Assembly: GCF_029239295.1 (NCBI RefSeq)
Contig: NZ_JAQZBC010000013.1
Span: 1 to 64,000 of the forward strand
Direction: 5' to 3'
Length of the DNA: 64,000 nt
Source of the DNA: Sphingomonas sp.
GTDB lineage: Bacteria; Pseudomonadota; Alphaproteobacteria; Sphingomonadales; Sphingomonadaceae
Shown here piece after piece: positions 54,339 through 62,186 of the stretch. The notes under the pieces are model-generated. The model was not told the origin of the DNA. It made no database searches and saw nothing but the letters and a program-made list of their open reading frames with translations. The translations under genes and the position numbers were made by a program. Each line of letters begins with the position of its first letter. The stretch's first letter is position 1.

Positions 54339-55034
54339 CTAGGCCTGCGCGGCCGGCTCCAGGGCGTTGATTTCTTGCCAGACGCGATGCTCGACGTCCT
54401 TGCGCGGCAGCCCCGGCGGGATCGGCTTGCCGAAACGGATGGTCACCACGCCCGGCCGCTTCGCTCCCTTCTTCGGCATCACCAGCCCACTGTTTAGCGC
54501 GATCGGAACGACCGGCAGGTTCACCGCCTTGTACAGGCCGGCAAAGCCCGACCGCAGTGGCGGCGTGGTGCCTGGCGTAACCCGCGTTCCCTCGGGATAG
54601 ACGATCACCGACCGCCCCTGCGCCCGCAGCGCCGCGCCCTCGGTCATCAGCCGGCGCAGCGCCTTGGCCGATGCCTCGCGATCAACCGCAATCGATCCAT
54701 ATAGCTTGGTCGCCCACCCCCACAGCGGGATCCGGCTAAGCTCGCGCTTCAGCACCATCGCCGGGCCATGAAGGATCAGCTGCAGCTCGGTCGTCTCGTA
54801 CATCGACTGGTGCTTGGCTGCGAACAGGAACTGCCCCTCCGGCACCTCCCCCTCGATCCGGGTGGTGATCCCCAGGAACACGCGCGCAGCCCAGCGATTG
54901 AGCTCGGCCCAGCGGTGCGCATGGTGGATCAGCGCCTTCTGCCCGAACGGTGCGAAGAACGGCACCAGCAAGACGATCACCACCGACCCTGCATAAAAAA
55001 CGATCTGGTACAGGATCGTACGCAGCCTGTTCAT
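54339..55034 (-). CDS. plsC: 1-acyl-sn-glycerol-3-phosphate acyltransferase (PlsC-type)
   Basis: A 231-aa membrane-bound enzyme that makes phosphatidic acid. One N-terminal membrane helix (about 7-30) precedes the acyltransferase domain. Motif I reads KHQSMYET: His with Glu at the usual Asp position (HX4E), a variation I recall among alphaproteobacterial relatives. YPEGTR (motif III) and VVPIALN are intact. It overlaps the YdcF gene by 4 nt. Confidence 0.9.
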   Translation of the reverse strand: MNRLRTILYQIVFYAGSVVIVLLVPFFAPFGQKALIHHAHRWAELNRWAARVFLGITTRIEGEVPEGQFLFAAKHQSMYETTELQLILHGPAMVLKRELSRIPLWGWATKLYGSIAVDREASAKALRRLMTEGAALRAQGRSVIVYPEGTRVTPGTTPPLRSGFAGLYKAVNLPVVPIALNSGLVMPKKGAKRPGVVTIRFGKPIPPGLPRKDVEHRVWQEINALEPAAQA

Positions 55035-55570
55035 ATTCCGTCAATTCCTGCCCACAAAGCGATCCGTCTCAGGATCAACTTGTTGTATTCATTGAGTAGT
55101 CGGCCTAGCGGTTGTTCGGCACGCACGCCGTCGCGGTAAATGACGACGTCCGCGTCCAGCGCTGCACCCAGCTCCATCCGCGCGCGCGCCATATGCCAGT
55201 CCGACGTGACGAGCCGGACCGATTTATACTCATGCTCGCGCATCCAGCGCGCGGTTTCTTCCGCGTTCGATCGCGTGTCCACCGCCTCGCGCCCCAGGTC
55301 GACGCAGCAGGCGATCGCCCGCGCATGCCCGTTGGCGGCGATCAGATCGGCCTTGCGCAGTCCAGTCGCGACGCCGGTCACGAGCATCCGCTTCGCTCGT
55401 CCCGCGTCGATCATCGCCAAGCCACGCGGGATCCGGCCGGGCCCGCCGGTCGGCACGACGATGGCGTCGGTGCGCAGCGCCGGATCGGCCGGCTCCGCGA
55501 GGCGCAGCATGAACACCGCAAAGCCTAGCGCCCAGGCCACCGCCATCAACCCGATGAAGCGCGCGATCAC
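55031..55570 (-). CDS. YdcF/ElyC-family DUF218 protein
   Basis: A 179-aa protein with one N-terminal membrane helix and a DUF218 domain: AIVVPTGGPGRIPRGLAMID, RMLVTGVATG, TRSNAEETARWM and LVTSDWHMARAR. The family is linked to cell-envelope maintenance in some bacteria. It is the third gene of the ftsE-ftsX-ydcF-plsC operon and overlaps both neighbours by 4 nt. Confidence 0.9.
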   Translation of the reverse strand: MIARFIGLMAVAWALGFAVFMLRLAEPADPALRTDAIVVPTGGPGRIPRGLAMIDAGRAKRMLVTGVATGLRKADLIAANGHARAIACCVDLGREAVDTRSNAEETARWMREHEYKSVRLVTSDWHMARARMELGAALDADVVIYRDGVRAEQPLGRLLNEYNKLILRRIALWAGIDGI

Positions 55571-56451
55571 AGCACGCGCTCCAGCGTCCGGGTGATCGCA
55601 AATCGCGCCGCGAGCGCCGCCAGAAGGACGAAGCCGATCGGCAGCAGGGCGAGCGTTGCCCAGCCGCCCGGTCCCAGCCTAGCCTGCCCCAGCAGCTCCG
55701 ATCCGAGCCCCGCAGCCTGTGCGCTGATCACCAGCAGCATCACGATCGCCGCCAGTCCGCCGATCGTAGCGCCAATAGCCGCGTCGCGCGCGATGCGGCG
55801 CTGGAACAGCCGCGCAATCTGCACGTCGGTCGATCCCAGCATGTGCATCACTTCGATCGTGTGACGATGCGCCTCAAGCCCGGCGCGGGCCGCCAGCACC
55901 ACCACCGCCGCCGTGGCGGTCGCCAGCAGGATCACCAGCACGGCAGCGATCAGCACGATCAGGTCTAGGAAATCCGCCACCGGCGCCATCCACGCCTCAT
56001 GCGCATCGACGCGTGCGGCGGGCGCGACCTTCGCCACCGCCGCACGCACCTTCGCCAAGGTCGCCGGCTGGCTACTGGTCAGTTCAAGATCGATCATCGT
56101 CGGCACCGGCAAATCCGGATCCGCCCCGTCCTCGCCCAGCCAGGGGCGAAGCAGCGCGGCCAGCTCGCGGCGATCGACCGGCGTTGCCGCTTGCACCTCG
56201 GTCAACCGTCGCAGCGCGCCGAGCACGCGGTCCGCCTCGGCTGCGCGCCGCGCAGGATCGCCGGTAACGATCTGGACCGTGGCTCGCCCGACCAGCTGGT
56301 TCTCCAGCGTGGCCGCCGCATTGCGCGTCGCCAGCCCCAGCGCCGCGCCCAACACGGTCAGGAACAGCATGATCGCGATGATCCACACCATCGCCCGCAC
56401 ACCGCGCGCCTCGTCCAGGACACGCCGGGTCCGCTCGCCGCCGGTGCTCAT
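55567..56451 (-). CDS. ftsX: FtsX cell-division membrane protein
   Basis: A 294-aa inner-membrane protein with four helices (about 20-42, 165-190, 220-245 and 262-288) and a periplasmic loop between the first two. It partners FtsE to control peptidoglycan hydrolases at the septum. The end resembles FtsX (AHRHTIEVMHMLGSTDVQIARLF). It overlaps ftsE by 4 nt. Confidence 0.9.
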   Translation of the reverse strand: MSTGGERTRRVLDEARGVRAMVWIIAIMLFLTVLGAALGLATRNAAATLENQLVGRATVQIVTGDPARRAAEADRVLGALRRLTEVQAATPVDRRELAALLRPWLGEDGADPDLPVPTMIDLELTSSQPATLAKVRAAVAKVAPAARVDAHEAWMAPVADFLDLIVLIAAVLVILLATATAAVVVLAARAGLEAHRHTIEVMHMLGSTDVQIARLFQRRIARDAAIGATIGGLAAIVMLLVISAQAAGLGSELLGQARLGPGGWATLALLPIGFVLLAALAARFAITRTLERVL

Positions 56452-57155
56452 AGCATCTCGCGCGCCGGTGGGTGGCGCAGCGTTCCGGTCGGATCCTGCA
56501 GCCGGCCCTTCACCAGCCGCATCATCTGCGCGCCGGGCAAACGGTGCATCAGGTGAAGGTCGTGTGTCGCCACCACAACGGTGGTGCCCAACCGGTTGAG
56601 CGAATCGAACAGCAGCAGCAATCGCTCCGCCATCTCGGGGTCGACGTTTCCCGTCGGCTCGTCCGCTACCAGCATCTCGGGACGGCCGATCACCGCGCGG
56701 GCGATCGCCACTCGCTGCTGCTCACCGCCCGACAGCGTTTCCGGCTTCGCATCCGCCCGTTCCGCCAGCCCTACCCAGGCCAGCATCTCGCTGACCGGCT
56801 CCGCGATCTCCGCTTCCGGCATGCCGGCGATCCGCAGCGGCAGCGCGACATTGTCCGCCGCCGACAGGTGCGGCACCAATCGAAAGTCCTGAAAAACCAC
56901 GCCGATCCGGCGTCGAAAACCCGGCAGCCGCCCGCGTGGCATCGTCACCGCATCCTCGCCGAACAGGCGAATAACCCCCCGGCTCGGTCGCTGGGCAAGG
57001 TACAGCAGGCGCAGCAGCGACGTCTTCCCCGCGCCGCTGGCGCCGGTCAGGAAATAAAATGACCCGGGCGCCAGCGCGAAGCTGACATCAGATAGCGTTT
57101 CGGGCTCTTGCCCGTAGCGCAGCCCCACATTCTCGAACTGCACGATATTCGCCAT
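56448..57155 (-). CDS. ftsE: FtsE cell-division ATP-binding protein
   Basis: A 235-aa ABC ATPase with Walker A GASGAGKT (38-45), Q-loop VFQDFRLVPHL, signature LSGGEQQRVAIAR, Walker B MLVADEPTGNVD and the H-loop His. ATG 57155 is used; the frame is open to 57182. It is the first gene of the ftsE-ftsX-ydcF-plsC operon and diverges from the zinc-ribbon protein gene. Confidence 0.95.
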   Translation of the reverse strand: MANIVQFENVGLRYGQEPETLSDVSFALAPGSFYFLTGASGAGKTSLLRLLYLAQRPSRGVIRLFGEDAVTMPRGRLPGFRRRIGVVFQDFRLVPHLSAADNVALPLRIAGMPEAEIAEPVSEMLAWVGLAERADAKPETLSGGEQQRVAIARAVIGRPEMLVADEPTGNVDPEMAERLLLLFDSLNRLGTTVVVATHDLHLMHRLPGAQMMRLVKGRLQDPTGTLRHPPAREML

Positions 57156-57310
57156 TGCGGCGCTGCTCGTCCCTTGAACCACCTATGCCCCGCACGCGCC
57201 ATCGCACGATGCAGCCTCCCGCTTCAACCTCCGCTTGCATGCAGGGCACAGGGCGTGTTTAGATTCGCGATGGCTTCAGCCCTTCTGTCTTACGCCGGTA
57301 ACGTCGCGCG

Positions 57311-58126
57311 ATGATCCTCGAATGTCCCGAATGCCGCACCCGGTATCTGGTGCCCGACACGTCGATCGGCCCGGAGGGTCGAACGGTGCGCTGTGCCAAC
57401 TGCCGGCATAGCTGGCATCAGGAGCCCGACGCCCGCGCGATCGAGGCGATGGCCGCCCCGCCGCAGCCGACTGGTCCGTCGCCCGAGGCGGATGCGGTAT
57501 CGTCAACGGCCGTGTCCCTGTCTGAGACGCTGTCGCCGCCGGAGCCCGGCGCAGCGACGCATGCCGCCGACGCGGCGCCGCCCCCGGTTGGCGCCGTCCC
57601 AGTCAAGGGTCCCGCGCCCGGATCATTTGCCGCCGCCATGGCGGGCGTGGCGCCAGCCAGCGCCGGCCCGGCTCCGGCGCGGGCAGCGCGCCCCCGCACC
57701 AACCCCGCGCGTCGCTGGACAATCGCTGCGGTTCTCGCCGCGCTGCTGATGCTGGTCGCGGTCGGCGCGATCCTGTGGACCAGTGCGCCGGGGCTCGCCT
57801 CGCAGCTCGGGCTAAACTTCGGCCCGGAGGAAACCCCGCTCCGCCTCATCGACAATCCGATCGAGCGCCGCGAAATCAGCAACGGCAGTGAATTGTTCGC
57901 AGTCAGTGGCAAGGTGCTGAACCCGTCCAATGAGCGTCAGCGCGTGCCTGACATCCGCGCCGACCTTCGCGATGCGCAGAACCGGATCGTCTACACCTGG
58001 ACGATCATCCCGCAGCAGCGGACCCTGGCACCCAAGAGCGCGATCGATTTCAATTCGGCCAAGCTCGATGTGCCGGCCAGCTCCAAGAAGCTGGAGCTAA
58101 GCTTCGTGGGCGAAGGCGACAGCTGA
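57311..58126 (+). CDS. Zinc-ribbon / DUF3426 membrane protein
   Basis: A 271-aa protein. The N-terminal zinc ribbon of the MJ0042 type has four cysteines (Cys5, Cys8, Cys28, Cys31: CPECRTRYLVPD, VRCANCRHSW). A Pro/Ala-rich linker leads to one membrane helix (about 137-158), followed by a DUF3426-like domain (SNGSELFAVSGKVLNPSNERQRVPDI). These proteins are frequent beside ftsEX in sphingomonads; the function is unknown. Confidence 0.85.
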   Translation: MILECPECRTRYLVPDTSIGPEGRTVRCANCRHSWHQEPDARAIEAMAAPPQPTGPSPEADAVSSTAVSLSETLSPPEPGAATHAADAAPPPVGAVPVKGPAPGSFAAAMAGVAPASAGPAPARAARPRTNPARRWTIAAVLAALLMLVAVGAILWTSAPGLASQLGLNFGPEETPLRLIDNPIERREISNGSELFAVSGKVLNPSNERQRVPDIRADLRDAQNRIVYTWTIIPQQRTLAPKSAIDFNSAKLDVPASSKKLELSFVGEGDS

Positions 58127-58300
58127 TCCGGGCCATATAATGGCATGGTCTCCGCACGTTCGCTTGGACGCGCGGAGCCTTCGGGCACTTTTTCCGCATA
58201 ACTTTTCGATCTGATTGCGCAGACCCCATTGCCAGCCCCCACAACCCTTGCTAGTGGCCCGCTCCTGCCAGCCGCCGGGCCTGCCCGGTGGACATCACGT

Positions 58301-58387
58301 GCGGTCGTGGCGGAACTGGTAGACGCGCAACGTTGAGGTCGTTGTGTCCGAAAGGACGTGGAAGTTCGAGTCTTCTCGACCGCACCA
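58301..58387 (+). tRNA. tRNA-Leu(GAG)
   Basis: An 87-nt class II tRNA with encoded CCA. Acceptor GCGGTCG pairs with CGACCGC, the long variable arm is GTCCGAAAGGAC, and the anticodon GAG (58335-58337) sits in the loop TTGAGGT between CAACG and CGTTG. Discriminator base A. Confidence 0.97.
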
Positions 58388-58395
58388 TTGATTAT

Positions 58396-58440
58396 CGGCG
58401 GGGTTATGAAACACTCTCTTGAGTGCCCCGCCGCTTCTCT
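58396..58440 (+). terminator. Two-part hairpin after tRNA-Leu, also in the trhO leader
   Basis: CGGCGGGG (58396-58403) pairs with CCCCGCCG (58426-58433), and inside it CACTC/GAGTG (58412-58425) forms a second stem with a tetraloop. TTCTCTT follows. It ends the tRNA transcript but sits only 20 bases before the trhO start. Confidence 0.7.
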
Positions 58441-58452
58441 TGCCGGCTGATC

Positions 58453-59385
58453 ATGACCCTCCCCTTCCGCACCGCGGCCCTTTATCAATTCACCCGCTTC
58501 GACGATCCTGTCGCCTTGCGCAACGGTATCGAGGCGTGCTGCCGCCTGCATGATGTGCAGGGAACGCTGCTGCTGGCGCACGAGGGCATCAACGGCACGA
58601 TCGCCGGCCCGCCGCCTGGCATCGAGGCCGTCATCGCGCATCTGCGAACCCTTCCGGGCTGCGCCGATCTGGCGGTGAAATACGCCGAGGCGCCGACGCC
58701 GCCCTTTCATCGCCTGAAGGTCCGGCTGAAGCGAGAGATCGTCACCATGGGACAGCCCGATCTCGATCCGCTCGCGGACGCGGGTACTTATGTCGCGCCT
58801 GAGGACTGGGACGATCTGATCGCCCAGCCGGACACTGTCGTCATCGACACGCGCAACGATTACGAGGTGGCGATCGGCACCTTTCCCGGCGCCATCAACC
58901 CGGAAACGCGCAGCTTTCGTGACTTTCCCGCCTGGTTCCGGGCCAACCGCGACCAACTGGTTGCCGGCAAGACAAAAGTCGCGATGTTCTGCACCGGTGG
59001 AATCCGCTGCGAGAAGTCCACCGCCTTTCTGAAGGGGGAGGGCATAGAGGAGGTCTACCACCTCGAAGGCGGCATCCTGAACTATCTCGAGAAGATACCC
59101 GCCGATCAGGTGTCATGGCAGGGCGAATGCTTCGTCTTTGACGAACGCGTCGCGGTGACGCCTGAGCTTCAGCCCGGCACCCATGTCCTCTGTCGTGCCT
59201 GCCGGCGCCCGGTAAGCCCGGAGGCACGGCAATCCCCGCTTTATGAAGAGGGGATCAGCTGCCCGGCCTGTCACGCCGATCTGGACGACGCCAAGCGCGC
59301 TCGCCTTGCCGAGCGCCATCGTCAGGAGGAACTGGCGCGTGCCCGCGGGGAGCGCCACGTCGGCGCGAAGATGGACTCACGGTAG
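58453..59385 (+). CDS. trhO: tRNA uridine(34) hydroxylase TrhO (rhodanese-domain)
   Basis: A 310-aa protein of the YceA/TrhO family that hydroxylates U34 of tRNAs using oxygen. An N-terminal acylphosphatase-like part (TAALYQFTRFDDP, LLLAHEGINGTIAGP) is followed by a rhodanese domain with the catalytic Cys in FCTGGIRCEKS, and a C-terminal Cys-rich zinc-like end (CRACRRPV, CPACHADL). ATG 58453 is chosen. It follows tRNA-Leu, an apt neighbour for a tRNA-modifying enzyme. Confidence 0.9.
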   Translation: MTLPFRTAALYQFTRFDDPVALRNGIEACCRLHDVQGTLLLAHEGINGTIAGPPPGIEAVIAHLRTLPGCADLAVKYAEAPTPPFHRLKVRLKREIVTMGQPDLDPLADAGTYVAPEDWDDLIAQPDTVVIDTRNDYEVAIGTFPGAINPETRSFRDFPAWFRANRDQLVAGKTKVAMFCTGGIRCEKSTAFLKGEGIEEVYHLEGGILNYLEKIPADQVSWQGECFVFDERVAVTPELQPGTHVLCRACRRPVSPEARQSPLYEEGISCPACHADLDDAKRARLAERHRQEELARARGERHVGAKMDSR

Positions 59386-59456
59386 CACCGCTCTTCCTGT
59401 CGCCGGCCGATACCCTGGACGGCAGCAGCAACAGTCCTACGAACCAGCCATAGCGA

Positions 59457-59485
59457 AACGGGCGCCGACACTGTCGACGCCCGTT
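59457..59485. terminator. Hairpin between trhO and the MFS transporter gene
   Basis: AACGGGCGCCGACA (59457-59470) pairs with 59472-59485 at all but one position. It lies between two convergent gene ends and could stop both, though U runs are short. Confidence 0.55.
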
Positions 59486-59513
59486 CTGGTTTCGGGATCG
59501 TGGCGAGCGGCCG

Positions 59514-60854
59514 TCACGCGGCGCGGCGCGCGAAGTCCTTGTTGATCGCCAGCGCGGCCAGCGTGCACGCAGCGCCCGACAGTAGGTACAGGCCGACCGA
59601 CCACAGGCCGAAACGGCTGGCGAGGAACAACGCGACCAGCGGCGCGAAACCAGCACCGATAACCCAGGCGGCATTCGCGACGATCGCAGCGCCGGTGTAG
59701 CGCGATTCCGGCGGGAAGTTGTTGTTCACCGTTCCCGACGACTGGCCGAACGCCAGGCCGAGCAGGGCGAAGCCGCCGATCATGTAGATCGCCTCACCCA
59801 CTTCACCGCCATCCAGCAGTCGGGGGGCAAAGCCACTGTAGACAGCGATCAGCGCCGCCGAGACGCCGAGCACGGCACGCCGGCCCACGCGATCCGCGAC
59901 CACGCCCGAGGCAAGGATCGCGAGGATGCAGACTACCGCGCCCATCGCCTCGATACCCAGGAAGCGGACGGGATCCTCGCCGATCTCGACCGTTACCCAC
60001 GACAGCGGGAACACGGTTACGAGGTGGAACAATGCAAAGCTGGCAAGCGGCGCAAACGCCCCCAGGATGATCGTGCGACGCTCACGGAACATGGTGGCGA
60101 ACGCCGGCGACGGCTGCAGCTCGCGGCTTTCGAACAGACGCTCGAACTCCGGCGTGGCAACGAGTCGCAGGCGGGCGAACAGCGCCACGACGTTGATCGC
60201 CAGCACCACGAAGAACGGATAGCGCCAGCCCCAGCTGATGAAGTCCTCCGGCGACAGGATCGCCAGGAAATAAGCGAACAGGCACGAGGCGACCAGCAGG
60301 CCAAGCGGCGCGCCCAGCTGCGGGATCATCGCGTACCAGCCGCGCTTTTCCTCGGGCGCATTAAGCGACAGCAGCGACGGCAGTCCGTCCCATGCGCCGC
60401 CCAGCGCCACGCCCTGGCCGATACGGAACAGCGCCAGCAGAACGGCCGACAGCGTGCCCACCTGCGCATAGCTGGGCAGCAGCGCGATCGAGATCGTCGA
60501 TCCGCCCAGCAGGAACAGCGCAATGGTCAGCTTGGTCCCCCGACCGTGGATACGGTCGATCCACATAAACAGCAGCGTGCCGAACGGGCGAGCGACGAAC
60601 GCCAGCGCGAAAATGGCGAAGGAATACAGCGTGCCGGTCAGCGCATCGACGTACGGGAACACCAGCTGCGGGAACACCAGCACCGACGCGATCGCATAGA
60701 CGAAGAAGTCGAAGAACTCGCTGGTACGGCCGATGATCACGCCGATCGCGATCTCACCGGGTGCGACATCCTTCTGGCGCGCATTGATCAGCCGGGCATC
60801 TCGTTCCAGGGCTGCCGAATCCGGCGCGTTGGTCGATGCAGTCATTTCCGTCAT
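59514..60854 (-). CDS. MFS transporter (metabolite:proton symporter-like)
   Basis: A 446-aa inner-membrane protein with twelve hydrophobic segments. Its opening helix RTSEFFDFFVYAIASVLVFP is typical of the MHS subfamily (organic-acid symporters), with the MFS loop motif DRIHGRGTK between helices 2 and 3 and DRVGRRAVLG in the second half. ATG 60854 (MTEMTAST) is preferred; the frame is open to 61142. It diverges from cyoAB. Substrate unknown. Confidence 0.87.
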   Translation of the reverse strand: MTEMTASTNAPDSAALERDARLINARQKDVAPGEIAIGVIIGRTSEFFDFFVYAIASVLVFPQLVFPYVDALTGTLYSFAIFALAFVARPFGTLLFMWIDRIHGRGTKLTIALFLLGGSTISIALLPSYAQVGTLSAVLLALFRIGQGVALGGAWDGLPSLLSLNAPEEKRGWYAMIPQLGAPLGLLVASCLFAYFLAILSPEDFISWGWRYPFFVVLAINVVALFARLRLVATPEFERLFESRELQPSPAFATMFRERRTIILGAFAPLASFALFHLVTVFPLSWVTVEIGEDPVRFLGIEAMGAVVCILAILASGVVADRVGRRAVLGVSAALIAVYSGFAPRLLDGGEVGEAIYMIGGFALLGLAFGQSSGTVNNNFPPESRYTGAAIVANAAWVIGAGFAPLVALFLASRFGLWSVGLYLLSGAACTLAALAINKDFARRAA

Positions 60855-61000
60855 GCTCCCGCGGCAATCCGCCGTGCGATTAATGGTTGGCCCGCCTCGG
60901 GGTTCACTAATACACTCCTCTGCCCAACCGACGCCAGTGACGGGATTGGACAAATTGTCCAATGTAGCGCCCCGTGGACTCGGCCTAGGAGCGCCTGGAT

Positions 61001-62170
61001 ATGCCCGATCATCCCGCCCCGGCTCCGCGGCTCGCCCGCCTGGCCCTGCTTCCGCTCCTGCTGTTCGTTGCCGGCTGCCAAGGCGCCGTGCTCGATCCGG
61101 CAGGCGATGTCGCGCTTCAGGAGCGCAACCTGATCTATGCATCTGTCGGGCTGATGCTGCTGATCATCGTTCCGGTGATGATCCTGACGGTCGTGTTCGC
61201 CTGGCGCTATCGCAAGGGCAACAAGGACGCGACCTACGATCCCCATTTCGATCACAGCACCTCGCTGGAACTGGTGATCTGGTCGGCGCCGCTGCTGATC
61301 ATCATCGCGCTGGGCGCCATCACCTGGTCCAGCACCCACCTGCTCGATCCGTTCCGGCCGCTGAACCGCATCTCGGCGACTCAGCCCAAGCCGAAGAATG
61401 AACGGCCGATGCTGGTTCAGGTCGTGTCGCTCGATTGGAAGTGGCTGTTCATCTATCCGGAGCTGGGCATCGCGACGGTCAATGAACTGGCGCTGCCGGT
61501 GAACCGCGAAGTGCGCTTCGACATGACGTCGAGCAACATGATGAATACCTTCTACGCGCCGACGCTCGCGGGCATGGTGTACACCATGCCGGGGATGCGC
61601 AGCACGCTGCACGCAGTGCTCAATCGCCCGGGCGAGTATGAGGGCATGTCCGCCAATTACAGCGGCGCCGGCTTCTCCTACATGCGCTTCAAGCTGCTCG
61701 GGCAGGACAATGCCGGCTTCGATCGCTGGGTTGCCGAGGTGAAGGCGCGTGGCAACACGCTCGACACGGCCAATTACCTGAAGCTGGAAAAGCCCAGTGA
61801 GAAGGTGCCGCCGATGTTCTTCTCCAACGTCCAGCCGGCACTGTTCCAGCGCATCTACGAACGCTGCGTCACGCCGGGCACGCCGTGCATGAGCGAGATC
61901 ATGGCACGCGACGCGGCGCTGCGCGGTGCCAAGCCGCACGAAATGCGCCCGGGTGCTGGCGTCCCGGCCGGCCGCACGTCCATTCCGCGTGAAAAGCCGG
62001 AGGGCGCGCTCCTCAAGGATAGCGAGGAGATCGAGCCCGCACCGCACCTCAGCAAGCCGCCACTGCCCGGCGCGCCTGGTGCGACCAAGCCCGACTCGCC
62101 GCGCAATCGCGACATGTCCTTCCTTCTCCTGCCAACCGTGCCCGGTCTCACCGGCGCGGCGCGCGGCTGA
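61001..62170 (+). CDS. cyoA: Quinol oxidase subunit II (CyoA-like)
   Basis: A 389-aa lipoprotein (VAGCQG lipobox). Two helices (about 47-69 and 90-110) precede a cupredoxin domain ([24 protein letters not shown]). The CuA ligands of cytochrome c oxidases are missing (YSGAGFSYM instead of Cys-x3-Cys), which marks it as a quinol oxidase. It is longer than E. coli CyoA (315 aa), with a Pro-rich tail ([17 protein letters not shown]). First gene of cyoAB. Confidence 0.92.
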   Translation: MPDHPAPAPRLARLALLPLLLFVAGCQGAVLDPAGDVALQERNLIYASVGLMLLIIVPVMILTVVFAWRYRKGNKDATYDPHFDHSTSLELVIWSAPLLIIIALGAITWSSTHLLDPFRPLNRISATQPKPKNERPMLVQVVSLDWKWLFIYPELGIATVNELALPVNREVRFDMTSSNMMNTFYAPTLAGMVYTMPGMRSTLHAVLNRPGEYEGMSANYSGAGFSYMRFKLLGQDNAGFDRWVAEVKARGNTLDTANYLKLEKPSEKVPPMFFSNVQPALFQRIYERCVTPGTPCMSEIMARDAALRGAKPHEMRPGAGVPAGRTSIPREKPEGALLKDSEEIEPAPHLSKPPLPGAPGATKPDSPRNRDMSFLLLPTVPGLTGAARG

Positions 62171-62186
62171 GCCGCCGGAGCTCCTC

